Shown: positions 26,083 to 34,109, counted from the stretch's first letter. The stretch is 64,000 nt of DNA from Paenibacillus_E violae (GCF_032461945.1 NZ_JAWCUD010000003.1:124001-188000); one strand, 5' to 3'. A program made the numbers and translations. Notes: generated by a model from the letters alone, not told the origin.

Positions 26083-26284
26083 GGAACTAGGGGCCGTAAT
26101 TCAGCGAAATAACGGACTGTCAGCTTGACGCTTCCCCTTGCAAATTCGCAGCTACCGTGCTCTTAAACAAATTAAGTACAAGGGAGATGTAAAAACCCCC
26201 TCACAAATGCCATTCCCGTCGTCCCATCCTCCGGCGAGGGCGGCCCCAACTCCGCTATTCAGCGAAATAGCGGACTGTAGTTCC
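26083..26284. repeat. two copies of a short palindromic intergenic repeat
   Basis: Between the copy 2 and copy 3 monooxygenase genes (25892-26325) lie two related units. One is GGAACTAGGGGCCGTAATTC followed by AGCGAAATAACGGACTGT (26083-26120). The other is CCGCTATT, CAGCG, AAATAGCGGACTGTAGTTCC (26252-26284). The inner part is an inverted repeat (CCGCTATT/AATAGCGG). Similar units occur at 32.8-33.0 and 50.7-51.1 kb. The remainder of this gap holds the terminator and AT-rich promoter DNA. Confidence 0.65.
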
Positions 26285-26325
26285 TAACTAAAGTTTTATT
26301 CTGCTTCGCTTGAAACTTGCATTTA

Positions 26326-27693
26326 TCACGCGCTGTACCAATTCGTTTCTGTCATCGTCGAAACCGGAGTTTCCGCAAACTGACTGCCCGGATACGGAAG
26401 TTCGTAATGATCACGAAGGGTCGTTCCCGTGTACTCCGTTCGGAACAGTCCTCTGCGCTGCAGCTCGGGAACGACGAGGTCCAAGAAATCCTCCAGCCCG
26501 CCTGCCATCAGCTGCGGCATAATATTGAAGCCGTCGGCGGCTCCATTCTGGAACCAATGCTCCATCACATCGGCAATCTGTTGAGGTGTTCCTGTTATCG
26601 TCCGATGACCCCGTCCTCCGGCCAAACGCTCCAGCAGCTGGCGAAGCGTCAGATTTTCTCGATGAGCCAGCTCAACGATCAAGTTGGTACGGCTTTGATG
26701 GCCTCTCACTTCCTGTATTGGAAGTTGAGGCATAGGGCCATCCAGCGGATAACCCGTCAAATCAAAGCCGATTCGATTGGATAACATCAACAAGCTGTGT
26801 GCCGGGTTAGAGAGCTCCACAAGCTTCGCTTCCTTCTCTTTGGCTTCCTCTTCGGTGCGTCCGATAATCGGGCAAATTCCCGGCAGGATGACGATATGTT
26901 CCGGCAACCGATTCAGTTGAACCGCCCGCTGCTTCATATCTTTATAGAACGACTCCGCTTCTTCAAAAGTTTGCTGAGCCGTGAAAATCGCCTCCGCGTA
27001 TTCCGCAGCGAACTGCCTGCCATTCTGCGAAGAACCGGCTTGGACGAGAAGTGGTCGCCCCTGCGGTCCACGGGATATGTTCAGCGGCCCCTTCACGGAG
27101 AAGTGGTCCCCTTTATGATTAAGCTCATGCACCTTCGAGCTATCGGCAAAAATGCCTGCTTCCTTGTCTCTGACAAGGGCATCGTCTTCCCAGCTATCCC
27201 ACAACTTCGTAGCGACGTCCAAAAACTCCCGCGCGCGCTCATAACGCGCAGCGTGTTCCGGGATTTGCTCATAATTGAAATTTTGCGCTTCCGCATCTGT
27301 CCCTGACGTAATGATGTTCCAACCGGCGCGGCCGCGGCTAAGATGGTCGAGAGAGGCAAACCGCCTCGCCAGATTGAACGGCTCGTTGAAGCTTGTGGAC
27401 ACGGTCGCGATCAGACCGATCCGCTGAGTGACCACGGCAAGTGCCGACAGAAGCGTCAGCGGTTCATATCCGCCGATCGCCCCATACTTGGCCGCGTTCG
27501 GACTGGTCGCTACGCGATCTGCAAAAAACAGCGAATCCAGCTTCGCTGCTTCCGCTTTTGCAGCCAGACGCTGATACAAAGAGAAATCAAGCAGCTGATC
27601 GAGATTCGACTGCGGATGCCGCCATGCAGCCTCATGGTGTCCCATCGGGGAAACGAACAAGTTCAGATGAAGTTGACGTTGTTTTTTGATCAT
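26326..27693 (-). CDS. NtaA/SnaA/DszA-family FMN-dependent monooxygenase (copy 3, divergent)
   Basis: A 455-residue member of the same FMN monooxygenase family, with RGRAGWNIITSGTDAEAQNFN, HELNHKGDHFSVKGPLN, PLLVQAGSSQNGR and VPELQRRGLFRTEY. It differs clearly from copies 1 and 2, for example in the N-terminal substrate loop (NLFVSPMGHHEAAWRHPQS), and so probably takes another substrate. AAGGTGG precedes the ATG. It forms its own transcription unit between a leader hairpin at 27.75 kb and the terminator at 26.05 kb. Confidence 0.9.
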   Translation of the reverse strand: MIKKQRQLHLNLFVSPMGHHEAAWRHPQSNLDQLLDFSLYQRLAAKAEAAKLDSLFFADRVATSPNAAKYGAIGGYEPLTLLSALAVVTQRIGLIATVSTSFNEPFNLARRFASLDHLSRGRAGWNIITSGTDAEAQNFNYEQIPEHAARYERAREFLDVATKLWDSWEDDALVRDKEAGIFADSSKVHELNHKGDHFSVKGPLNISRGPQGRPLLVQAGSSQNGRQFAAEYAEAIFTAQQTFEEAESFYKDMKQRAVQLNRLPEHIVILPGICPIIGRTEEEAKEKEAKLVELSNPAHSLLMLSNRIGFDLTGYPLDGPMPQLPIQEVRGHQSRTNLIVELAHRENLTLRQLLERLAGGRGHRTITGTPQQIADVMEHWFQNGAADGFNIMPQLMAGGLEDFLDLVVPELQRRGLFRTEYTGTTLRDHYELPYPGSQFAETPVSTMTETNWYSA

Positions 27694-27722
27694 AACGATA
27701 CCACCTTGTGTGTGAAATTAGA

Positions 27723-27787
27723 AAAGGCTCCCGGCTAAGGACAACCGCACATGGAACTTGTACGATGACCTTATGCTAGAAGCCTTT
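27723..27787 (-). other. long leader hairpin upstream of the copy 3 monooxygenase
   Basis: On the minus strand AAAGGCT (27787-27781) pairs with AGCCTTT (27729-27723) and inside it TAAGG pairs with CCTTA (27773-27769 with 27740-27736). The following minus-strand sequence is TTTTCTAATTT, a weak U-rich tail. It ends 29 bases before the start codon and is placed like a transcription attenuator. No known T-box (AGGGTGG) or SAM riboswitch core is present. Confidence 0.45.
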
Positions 27788-27953
27788 GGTTGACCAATGG
27801 GCAGATAACAATAATTCTCATAATTTTACAATAGTTATTCTGATTATACAAGTGGGATAAATGAGTTTTGGTTTGGGCATATAAATAGGGGAATAGTAAG
27901 TTGGTCGTACTCATCTCATAAAAGCAATCAAATAAGAAGGCTAGGTGTGATAG

Positions 27954-29159
27954 GTGGAAAATAAAAAGTGGGACCTTGTATCAATTGCTTCTATACCACT
28001 TATTATGACACTAGGAAATTCAATGCTTATCCCAGTGCTGCCTTCCATTCGCAGCAAATTAGGAATAACGTCTCTCCAGGTGAGCTTATTGATAACGATC
28101 TACTCCGCCGTAGCCATCCTGCTTATCCCTGTCGCCGGTTATCTCTCCGATCGCTTTGGCAGGAAGATCATTATTATCCCGAGTCTGATCATTAATGGAA
28201 TTGGCGGGCTAATATGTGGATTGGGCGCTTGGTGGATCGAAAATCCTTACTTCGTTATCATGCTGGGCCGATTCTTGCAAGGCATAGGTGCAGCAGGTGC
28301 TTTTCCAATCGTACTGCCGCTTGTCGGTGATATTTTCAAAAAAGAAAGTGATGTAAGCAGCAGTCTGGGCGTCGTGGAGACCGCGAATACCTTTGGCAAA
28401 GTTCTTAGCCCCATACTAGGGTCGGCTCTTGCTTTAATGGTATGGTTTGCTCCTTTTCTTGCCATTCCGGTTCTTTGTGTGATTTCCGCTGTATTAGTGG
28501 CATTTCTGGTCAAATCGCCAGCTAAAAAGAAGGACGAAAAGGTCACCTTTACCCAATTTCGAACCCATCTGAAACAAATTTTCATTCATAACGGGAAATG
28601 GTTATCGGCCATTTTTGCTATCGGATGTATATGTATGCTCGCAATCTTCGGAACGTTGTTTTATCTGTCTGACACGCTTGAGGATGAATACCATGTGAAA
28701 GGGATCGTCAAAGGCTGTATTTTAGCAATCCCCTCGGCGGCCTTGTGCATAGCCTCATTCATTACCGGTAAACGAATTGGTAGAAATAAAATGCTGATGA
28801 AATGGATCACATTTGGAGGAATCACATTAGCTGCCGTTACTTTTATCATAAGTGGTACGCTGCACGGCATCTCTTGGCTGATAGGTTTAATTAGTGTGGG
28901 AGGAATCGGAATCGGTGTAACCTTGCCATGTATGGATGCCATGATTACGGAAGGCATTGATAAGAGTGAGCGCGGAACCATCACTTCGATTTATAGCTCC
29001 ATGCGATTTATCGGTGTGGCGATTGGTCCTCCGCTTGCTGCAATCCTTGTGAAAATCTCACCTCACTTTATGTTCTATACGATTACCGGTTTTTGTGTGC
29101 TTGCTGCTGTTTTGGCTCTATTCACGATAAAACCTGATCCGGATGGGAGCGCGGCTTAA
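27954..29159 (+). CDS. MFS transporter, drug-efflux type
   Basis: A 401-residue, 12-helix major facilitator protein. The motif-A loop GYLSDRFGRKI follows helix 2, helix 4 has GRFLQGIGAAGAFPIVLPLVGDIF, and a motif-C-like proline/glycine segment (VVETANTFGKVLSPILGSALA) follows in helix 5, as in proton-coupled DHA1 exporters. The start is GTG at 27954 with a modest GCTAGGTG ribosome binding site. It is divergent from the copy 3 monooxygenase, with a 260-base gap, and convergent with the dioxygenase gene. Substrate unknown. Confidence 0.9.
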   Translation: MENKKWDLVSIASIPLIMTLGNSMLIPVLPSIRSKLGITSLQVSLLITIYSAVAILLIPVAGYLSDRFGRKIIIIPSLIINGIGGLICGLGAWWIENPYFVIMLGRFLQGIGAAGAFPIVLPLVGDIFKKESDVSSSLGVVETANTFGKVLSPILGSALALMVWFAPFLAIPVLCVISAVLVAFLVKSPAKKKDEKVTFTQFRTHLKQIFIHNGKWLSAIFAIGCICMLAIFGTLFYLSDTLEDEYHVKGIVKGCILAIPSAALCIASFITGKRIGRNKMLMKWITFGGITLAAVTFIISGTLHGISWLIGLISVGGIGIGVTLPCMDAMITEGIDKSERGTITSIYSSMRFIGVAIGPPLAAILVKISPHFMFYTITGFCVLAAVLALFTIKPDPDGSAA

Positions 29160-29164
29160 CTGAG

Positions 29165-29195
29165 AAAAGGCAGCCGATTTATCGTCGACTGCCTT
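29165..29195 (-). terminator. shared terminator between MFS and dioxygenase genes
   Basis: AAGGCAGCCGA (29167-29177) pairs with TCGACTGCCTT (29185-29195) with one mismatch. The four A at 29165-29168 give a short U-run on the minus strand. It lies between the convergent MFS and dioxygenase stop codons and can serve both. Confidence 0.7.
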
Positions 29196-29201
29196 CCTGC
29201 T

Positions 29202-29972
29202 TTAATTAAACTGCCAGCAACTTAAACTCAAGTTGCCATATTGATAGCTGCGATGAAGCAGCTTTGCCTGACGATTGGAATCGCCGGTTCCCATCGCGAG
29301 AAGCAACGGGATAAAGTGTTCGCTCGTCGGCACGGCTTCCTGGGCGAAAGGAGCAAGTTCGCGATAACGAAACAGCGCCTCCGTGTCCCATGCCTCGAGC
29401 TTGTTTTGGAGCCAGCTGTCGAACTGCTCTGCCCACTCATCAATACCACCAGACCGCCAATTCAATTTCCTTAAATTGTGGACGGTGCCGCCACTGCCGA
29501 TAATGAGAACGTCCTGCTCTCTGAGCGCTGCCAATGCCTTGCCGATTTGATATTGCTGCTCGTTAGGCAAATTCCTGTTCACGGATAAAGCGACGACCGG
29601 GATGTCCGCATCAGGATACAGCAGCTTCAATACAGCCCATGCTCCGTGGTCCAGACCTCGCTCTTCATTTCGAACATTTTGAATACCTTGCTGTTCAAAC
29701 AGCTTTTGAATCTGTTCAACCAGAGAGCGGTCGCTGTTGGCCGGATACGTCATTTGGTAAAGTTCATCCTGAAACCCGCCAAAATCATAAATGGTTTCAT
29801 ACGTTTCAGCAGCACTTACGTTCTGCACGGTTTCCTCCCAATGAGCGGAAAAGAGGACAATCGCTTTAGGTTTAGGTGCATGCTCCTTAAAATGCTTTAA
29901 CAGTTGTGTATATGCGTTATCCTCAAGCACAATGGACGGCGCGCCATGCGCGAAAAAATAGGAAGGCATCAT
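29202..29972 (-). CDS. DODA/LigB-type class III extradiol ring-cleavage dioxygenase
   Basis: A 256-residue protein of the YgiD/DODA family. The expected metal-ligand histidines are in YFFAHGAPS (H9), FSAHWEE, LDHGAWAVL and GSGGTVHNL. Members open catecholic rings using non-haem iron or zinc. The start overlaps the hydrolase stop (ATGATG, sharing TGA), so translation is coupled. With the hydrolase and DoxX genes it forms a three-gene unit reminiscent of the quinone/catechol stress operons catDE and mhqNOD of B. subtilis. Confidence 0.9.
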   Translation of the reverse strand: MMPSYFFAHGAPSIVLEDNAYTQLLKHFKEHAPKPKAIVLFSAHWEETVQNVSAAETYETIYDFGGFQDELYQMTYPANSDRSLVEQIQKLFEQQGIQNVRNEERGLDHGAWAVLKLLYPDADIPVVALSVNRNLPNEQQYQIGKALAALREQDVLIIGSGGTVHNLRKLNWRSGGIDEWAEQFDSWLQNKLEAWDTEALFRYRELAPFAQEAVPTSEHFIPLLLAMGTGDSNRQAKLLHRSYQYGNLSLSCWQFN

Positions 29973-30640
29973 GCCTCTTCACGCTCCTTCGTAGTTATTA
30001 ATTCAAGATCTTGTTTAAGCCAATTTAGAAAATCAAGCTGGTTTTCTTCCGATACGCCATGGTCCGTAGGATATAAATTAAACGTTAAGCGCGGCGTCTG
30101 ATCTTTGAAATACGCTGCCGACTCATGGCCGATCCGAACAGGAAAAACAGAATCGTACTCGCCATGCGAGACAAATACGGATACTTCCTTCACGCTTTTC
30201 AGAACATACTCTGTCTTCACAAAGTCTGGAATGTACCCGTTCAACGCAACGATCCCCTTCAACTTATCGCCCATCGTAAGTGCAAGCGACATCGATAATA
30301 TCGCGCCTTGGCTAAAGCCCAGCAAATAACGCTTGTTCTGGTCGATCGGATACTTCTCGGTTGCATATTGAATGAATGCTTCAAGGTTCTTTATCGCTTC
30401 GTCAAACATCTCCCGAATGGGATTACCTAAACTTTTCAAACTATAGTACTGATAACCGGAACCAAGAGGCAGATTGCCTCGAATGCCGATAATAATGAAG
30501 TCGTCAGCTAGCGGAGCGACCAGGCTAAACATATTTTTCTCGTTGGAGCCCTTGCCATGCAAAGTAAAGATGACCGGATATTTCTTGTCTGTGTCTATAT
30601 TCGCCGGTAGATGCACATCATATGGGTACGTCGGATTCAT
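29969..30640 (-). CDS. alpha/beta hydrolase, carboxylesterase/phospholipase type (MhqD-like)
   Basis: A 223-residue alpha/beta hydrolase with the nucleophile elbow GFSQGA, oxyanion region TLHGKGSNEKNM, catalytic aspartate in SHGEYDSVFPV and catalytic histidine in DHGVSEEN. The length and motifs match the MhqD/YpfH esterase group. AGGAGG precedes the ATG. It is the middle gene of the DoxX, hydrolase, dioxygenase operon and may hydrolyse ring-cleavage or quinone-adduct products. Confidence 0.88.
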   Translation of the reverse strand: MNPTYPYDVHLPANIDTDKKYPVIFTLHGKGSNEKNMFSLVAPLADDFIIIGIRGNLPLGSGYQYYSLKSLGNPIREMFDEAIKNLEAFIQYATEKYPIDQNKRYLLGFSQGAILSMSLALTMGDKLKGIVALNGYIPDFVKTEYVLKSVKEVSVFVSHGEYDSVFPVRIGHESAAYFKDQTPRLTFNLYPTDHGVSEENQLDFLNWLKQDLELITTKEREEA

Positions 30641-30662
30641 TATAATCCTCCTCTGTTGTATG

Positions 30663-31067
30663 TTACGCGCTATGTTTTCTCATAATAAATCTGTCGACTG
30701 AAAGTGGAGACGTGTCTGCGACAACTAAATATAACGAAATCAACAAAAAGCCGAGATCAAGCTCGTAACCTGGCGACTGTGCATTGCCAAGAAGTCCAAC
30801 GGAAAGCTTCGCGGTAATAATTGCGCCGATCAGCATCACCACGAACAAGCCAGATACATAACGGGTAAACAATCCTGCAACGAGCATAATCCCACCCACA
30901 AGCTCAAGCCCCGCTACCGCATAAGCCAAAAATCCAGGGATACCGATTGAACTGAACCATCCTTCTACATTGCTTAGTCCCATTTGAAACTTGGCAATTC
31001 CGTGGGAGATAAAAATAATTCCCATTAACACACGCATGATCATTGAAACAAGTACTGTCTTTGTCAT
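30663..31067 (-). CDS. DoxX-family membrane protein
   Basis: A 134-residue integral membrane protein with four predicted helices and the DoxX pattern RVLMGIIFISHGIAKF near the N-terminus, followed by GFLAYAVAGLELVGGIMLVAGLFTR. Such proteins (CatD/MhqP in B. subtilis) accompany quinone- or thiol-stress enzymes. It is the first gene of the unit and has a clear promoter with operator repeats. Confidence 0.88.
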   Translation of the reverse strand: MTKTVLVSMIMRVLMGIIFISHGIAKFQMGLSNVEGWFSSIGIPGFLAYAVAGLELVGGIMLVAGLFTRYVSGLFVVMLIGAIITAKLSVGLLGNAQSPGYELDLGFLLISLYLVVADTSPLSVDRFIMRKHSA

Positions 31068-31092
31068 TCTAATTCTCTCCTCTTCATCAAAA

Positions 31093-31198
31093 TATAAGTA
31101 ATATAAAATTAATGTTTATATAAGTAATTTAATACAAGGAGCTCTAGCATGTCAATAGAAATTTTGCTAATATGTAATTAAGTTTTGTATTACTAATA
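31093..31198. promoter_or_regulatory. divergent promoters with three copies of a 14-bp operator
   Basis: Minus promoter: -35 TTGACA (31155-31150), 17-base spacer, -10 TTAAAT (31132-31127). TATAAGTAATTTAA at 31119-31132 covers that -10. TATAAGTAATATAA at 31093-31106 lies in the leader. A third copy, inverted and 12/14 matching (TTGTATTACTAATA, 31185-31198), covers the probable plus-strand -10 TATTAC (-35 TTGCTA, 18-base spacer). The layout is that of an autoregulated divergent repressor, most simply the XRE-cupin protein next door. Confidence 0.6.
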
Positions 31199-31220
31199 TT
31201 TGATGCGAGGTGCTGTCGGG

Positions 31221-31772
31221 ATGGACATCGGCTCAACGATACGGGCTATTCGAAAGCGTAAGAATATTACCATTGCCCAAATTTGTGAAGAAACCGGCTT
31301 ATCACAAGGCTTCATGAGTCAGCTTGAAACGAACAAAACTTCCCCCTCCATTGCTACACTTGAAAATATTGCACAGGTTCTAAAGGTGCCTTTGGCTTAT
31401 TTGCTCTTGAAGAAAGAGGACCGCATGCATATTGTCCGCAAGGATGAACGAAGAATTACGACAAGCGGTTCCGACCATTTAAAAGTGGAGCATTTGAGCT
31501 CTACAAAAAATGTCAGGATGATGTTGGTAGAATTTCCTGTAGGTGCCTCAACGGGGGAGCTGCCTCATGCTCACGAAGGCGAGGAGGTTCATGTCGTGAT
31601 CAAAGGAAGAGTGCATGCGGAGCAGGGTGAAGATGCGGCTGAATTCGGGGAAGGCGATTCGTTCAGTTGGAACGCCTGCACGCCTCATGTGGTGAGAAAT
31701 ATAGGAGATGACACGGCAATCGTGCTTATTTCTATTTATACAGAGACTGATGGTGGACGAGAGTTCATTTAA
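31221..31772 (+). CDS. XRE-family regulator with C-terminal cupin sensor domain
   Basis: About 183 residues. An N-terminal Cro/C1-type HTH (residues 5-60, TIAQICEETGLSQGFMSQLETNKTSPS) is followed by a cupin barrel (about 105-175: LPHAHEGEEVHVVIKGRVHAEQGEDAAEFGEGDSFSWNACTPH) with metal-type histidines. GAGGTG eight bases before ATG at 31221 favours that start over TTG at 31200 or ATG at 31203. It faces the DoxX operon across a promoter gap with three operator copies and is its likely repressor. Confidence 0.9.
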   Translation: MDIGSTIRAIRKRKNITIAQICEETGLSQGFMSQLETNKTSPSIATLENIAQVLKVPLAYLLLKKEDRMHIVRKDERRITTSGSDHLKVEHLSSTKNVRMMLVEFPVGASTGELPHAHEGEEVHVVIKGRVHAEQGEDAAEFGEGDSFSWNACTPHVVRNIGDDTAIVLISIYTETDGGREFI

Positions 31773-31819
31773 AAAAGCCCTCAAACCTAGCTTACGGCCA
31801 GGTTTGAGGGCTTTTTTTT
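31771..31819. terminator. strong bidirectional terminator
   Basis: GCCCTCAAACCT (31777-31788) pairs perfectly with AGGTTTGAGGGC (31800-31811) around 11 bases. A6 precedes and T8 follows. It ends the XRE-cupin transcript and the converging acetamidase transcript, whose stop codon begins at its edge. Confidence 0.93.
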
Positions 31820-32733
31820 CAGTAAACCAATGACGATAATACCGCTTTCGGCAATTTGCAGACTACACTGTAAGCGGGATTGAACATGTTCGCAATTTCA
31901 TATTCAACGGCTTGCCCCATCAACAAGCTGGCTTCCGATGAGGTTAAGCCGCAATCTTCCTGCAGCAACCGTAACATCTCGGTCGTTGCATGTTGAAGCG
32001 CCTGGTCAAGCGGCCGTGCGTTGCCGATACAAAACCAATGTGTGTCGGTTTCGCCCCGCGGCCAACTTATCGTTTTCCCCTTTTGAACACTGACTGTGAA
32101 CTGAACATCCATGGATATTTCGAGACCTGTGCCGATGATTTCGCCATCACCTTGCAAAGCATGACCATCTCCCAAATAAAACAACGCGCCTTCAGTCGAC
32201 ACCGGAAAATAGACTGTAGTGCCTGCGACCAGACCTTTATAGTCCATGTTTCCGCCGTATTCGCCACTTGTAGCCGTTGAGATGAACTGTCCTTTGGAGG
32301 GCGCTACACCAAAACAACCTAAAAAAGGCCGCAAAGGCAGCTTCAATTGGGCCAGACCCGGCGTTGGTTCCTTCAGATAAGCAACCCCCTGGGATAGATC
32401 CACTGTCCAATGCACGATATCCGCTGCCGGCAAAGTAGCCGCAACAGCTGGATCAATAACGGTTGGAGCAAGCATATTGGTTGTCCACGCCCACTCTCGG
32501 TTCGGTGTTATGGACTCGAATCGAATCGCTAGCGTATCGCCGGGCATCGCCCCTTCTACATAGAAAGGTCCAGTCATCGGATTCCCGCGGGCAGCTGCAC
32601 TTTCACCATTTTGGTCCCAGCCTCTCGCATCGACTGTCGAGGTAATGACCGTATCCCCATCATGCACCGTCAATACAGGGGGATGATTGCCCATTGTATG
32701 ATAATAAAGCTGAGGGTCGAACGTATGAATCAT
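31819..32733 (-). CDS. acetamidase/formamidase family protein
   Basis: A 304-residue FmdA/AmdA-family amidohydrolase. Visible signatures: LTVHDGDTVITSTVDARG, GNPMTGPFYVEGAMPGDTLAIRFESI, FLGCFGVAP and YLGDGHALQGDGEI. It would release ammonia from formamide or a short amide in the cytosol. GGAGGAG precedes the ATG. It is a single-gene unit facing the XRE-cupin gene. Many uncharacterised members of this family sit in unrelated contexts, so the physiological amide is not known. Confidence 0.9.
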   Translation of the reverse strand: MIHTFDPQLYYHTMGNHPPVLTVHDGDTVITSTVDARGWDQNGESAAARGNPMTGPFYVEGAMPGDTLAIRFESITPNREWAWTTNMLAPTVIDPAVAATLPAADIVHWTVDLSQGVAYLKEPTPGLAQLKLPLRPFLGCFGVAPSKGQFISTATSGEYGGNMDYKGLVAGTTVYFPVSTEGALFYLGDGHALQGDGEIIGTGLEISMDVQFTVSVQKGKTISWPRGETDTHWFCIGNARPLDQALQHATTEMLRLLQEDCGLTSSEASLLMGQAVEYEIANMFNPAYSVVCKLPKAVLSSLVY

Positions 32734-32796
32734 GGCTACTCCTCCATCTCGATAGGATCCTCTATTGATTCGACAGTTGTTATGAATTCCCTACTC

Positions 32797-32992
32797 GGGG
32801 TACCCCAATTAGGGGAACTGGGCTCCCTTATTTAAGACAAAACGCAGCAAATCAGAGCCTCAGGGGAACTACAGGATCCTATTCCGTCTCAAACGTACTG
32901 CATTCCCTCCAAAACAACGAAATAGCGGCCGCTAGTTCCCATTCTCTGGCCCAAGTGGCAGATTTGCCATAAATATCGCCCTGTAGTTCCCC
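32797..32992. repeat. cluster of short palindromic intergenic repeats
   Basis: The 310-base gap between acetamidase and carbamoyltransferase genes holds at least four related units: GGGGTACCCC with AGGGGAACTGGGCTCCCTTA (32797-32830), GGGGAACTACAGGATCCTAT (32863-32882), GAAATAGCGGCCGCTAGTTC (32919-32938) and ATATCGCCCTGTAGTTCCCC (32973-32992). They share the core GGAACTACAGG(G)C followed by a TATT element, in both orientations. No open frame is supported. Confidence 0.6.
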
Positions 32993-33043
32993 TCGCCTAC
33001 GAAAAATCCTTGAGGAAAGACAGTCCCCCCAGGTGCTCCAAAG

Positions 33044-33979
33044 TCAGGCACCCACCAACGTTTTAGCTTCTAATAAATGCCATAACAAACTCTTTTGAAC
33101 ATGCATTCTATTCTCCGCTTGCTGATAAATAATAGAGTGCTCCGACTCAATCAAATCCTCTTCAATCTCAAATCCAGGATGGATGGGCATATCGTGCATG
33201 ATATAAGGAGAATAACCTCTTAAATTTTGCTTATTAATTTGAAATGGCATCATGGTGCGAATCCTTCTATTTTTCTCCTCCTGATAGTCGGTTTCATGAA
33301 AATGCTCCATATCAACCCAAGTGTCCGTATAAACAAAATCCGTGCTGCTAATAGCCTCAGCCATACTGCTCAAGGTTTCAACGCACCCACTTGCATAAGC
33401 CGTAAGCATCAGCTCCTCATCCCATGAAGCTTCATTCACTATCGGAGTTACTAAGAAAAGTTTAATGCCTAATGTCACACAACCTGCTACCAGGGAATTG
33501 GCAACATTATTATGGATCCCTACATAGGTTAAAGTTACGCCATCAAAGCTGCCCTTTACTTCGTAGATCGTCATCAAATCAGCTAATGCCTGACACGGGT
33601 GGTATTTATCACAGCATCCGTTAATGACAGGGACACTCGAATATTTAGCTAACTCCAGTAAATCAGCATGCTTCTTTAAGCGAGCCATGATAACGTCACA
33701 GTTTCTTGAGGCATAACGAACTTCATACTGAATGGGGGATAGGCTAAAATTACTCGAATCCCAATCCATGGTTACAGCGTAACCGCCCATTTGGTTTATG
33801 CCAGACTGGAAAGAAAGATTGGTTCGGGTCGAAGTTTTCTGAAAAAGCATGAATAGCCCTTTTCTTTCGCATGATTGGTAAAAATCCGTTGGATTGCGCT
33901 TGATCTCAATCCCCTTTTGAATGATGGCTAACAAAGCATTCTTATCGAGTTCTTTTAAAGACAATAAATGAGGAGTCAC
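33044..33979 (-). CDS. ornithine/aspartate carbamoyltransferase superfamily paralogue with altered substrate loops
   Basis: From GTG at 33979 (AGGA upstream) the protein is 311 residues, the normal carbamoyltransferase length. The carbamoyl-phosphate site is intact: FQKTSTRTNLSF (STRT at 50-53), HPCQALADL (127-135) and HNNVANSL. The ornithine-specific positions differ: the usual SMG loop reads DTWVDME (219-225), and the HCLP loop reads HDMPIHPGFEI (262-272). So it binds carbamoyl phosphate but may use another amine. It has its own sigma-A promoter overlapped by an ARG box, which ties it to arginine control. Confidence 0.85.
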   Translation of the reverse strand: MTPHLLSLKELDKNALLAIIQKGIEIKRNPTDFYQSCERKGLFMLFQKTSTRTNLSFQSGINQMGGYAVTMDWDSSNFSLSPIQYEVRYASRNCDVIMARLKKHADLLELAKYSSVPVINGCCDKYHPCQALADLMTIYEVKGSFDGVTLTYVGIHNNVANSLVAGCVTLGIKLFLVTPIVNEASWDEELMLTAYASGCVETLSSMAEAISSTDFVYTDTWVDMEHFHETDYQEEKNRRIRTMMPFQINKQNLRGYSPYIMHDMPIHPGFEIEEDLIESEHSIIYQQAENRMHVQKSLLWHLLEAKTLVGA

Positions 33980-34010
33980 GCGATCACCGTCCTGTATATT
34001 AATACATAAT

Positions 34011-34028
34011 AATGAATATAAATTCATT
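34011..34028. promoter_or_regulatory. ARG box (AhrC/ArgR operator) on the carbamoyltransferase promoter
   Basis: AATGAATATAAATTCATT matches the consensus WNTGAATWWWWATTCANW at every position. It overlaps the -10 element of the promoter, the normal place for AhrC repression by arginine. Confidence 0.8.
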
Positions 34029-34054
34029 CTATTGTAGGAATAAACCGGTGTCAA
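34026..34054 (-). promoter_or_regulatory. sigma-A promoter of the carbamoyltransferase gene
   Basis: Minus-strand -35 TTGACA (34054-34049), 17-base spacer, -10 TAGAAT (34031-34026). It lies inside the 130-base gap after the GH95 stop, so the gene is transcribed apart from the pectin locus. Confidence 0.8.
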
Positions 34055-34109
34055 CGGTTGGATCATTGCAATCCTAATAAACCCCCGTCGTCGGTGATTG
34101 CAAATTGAA

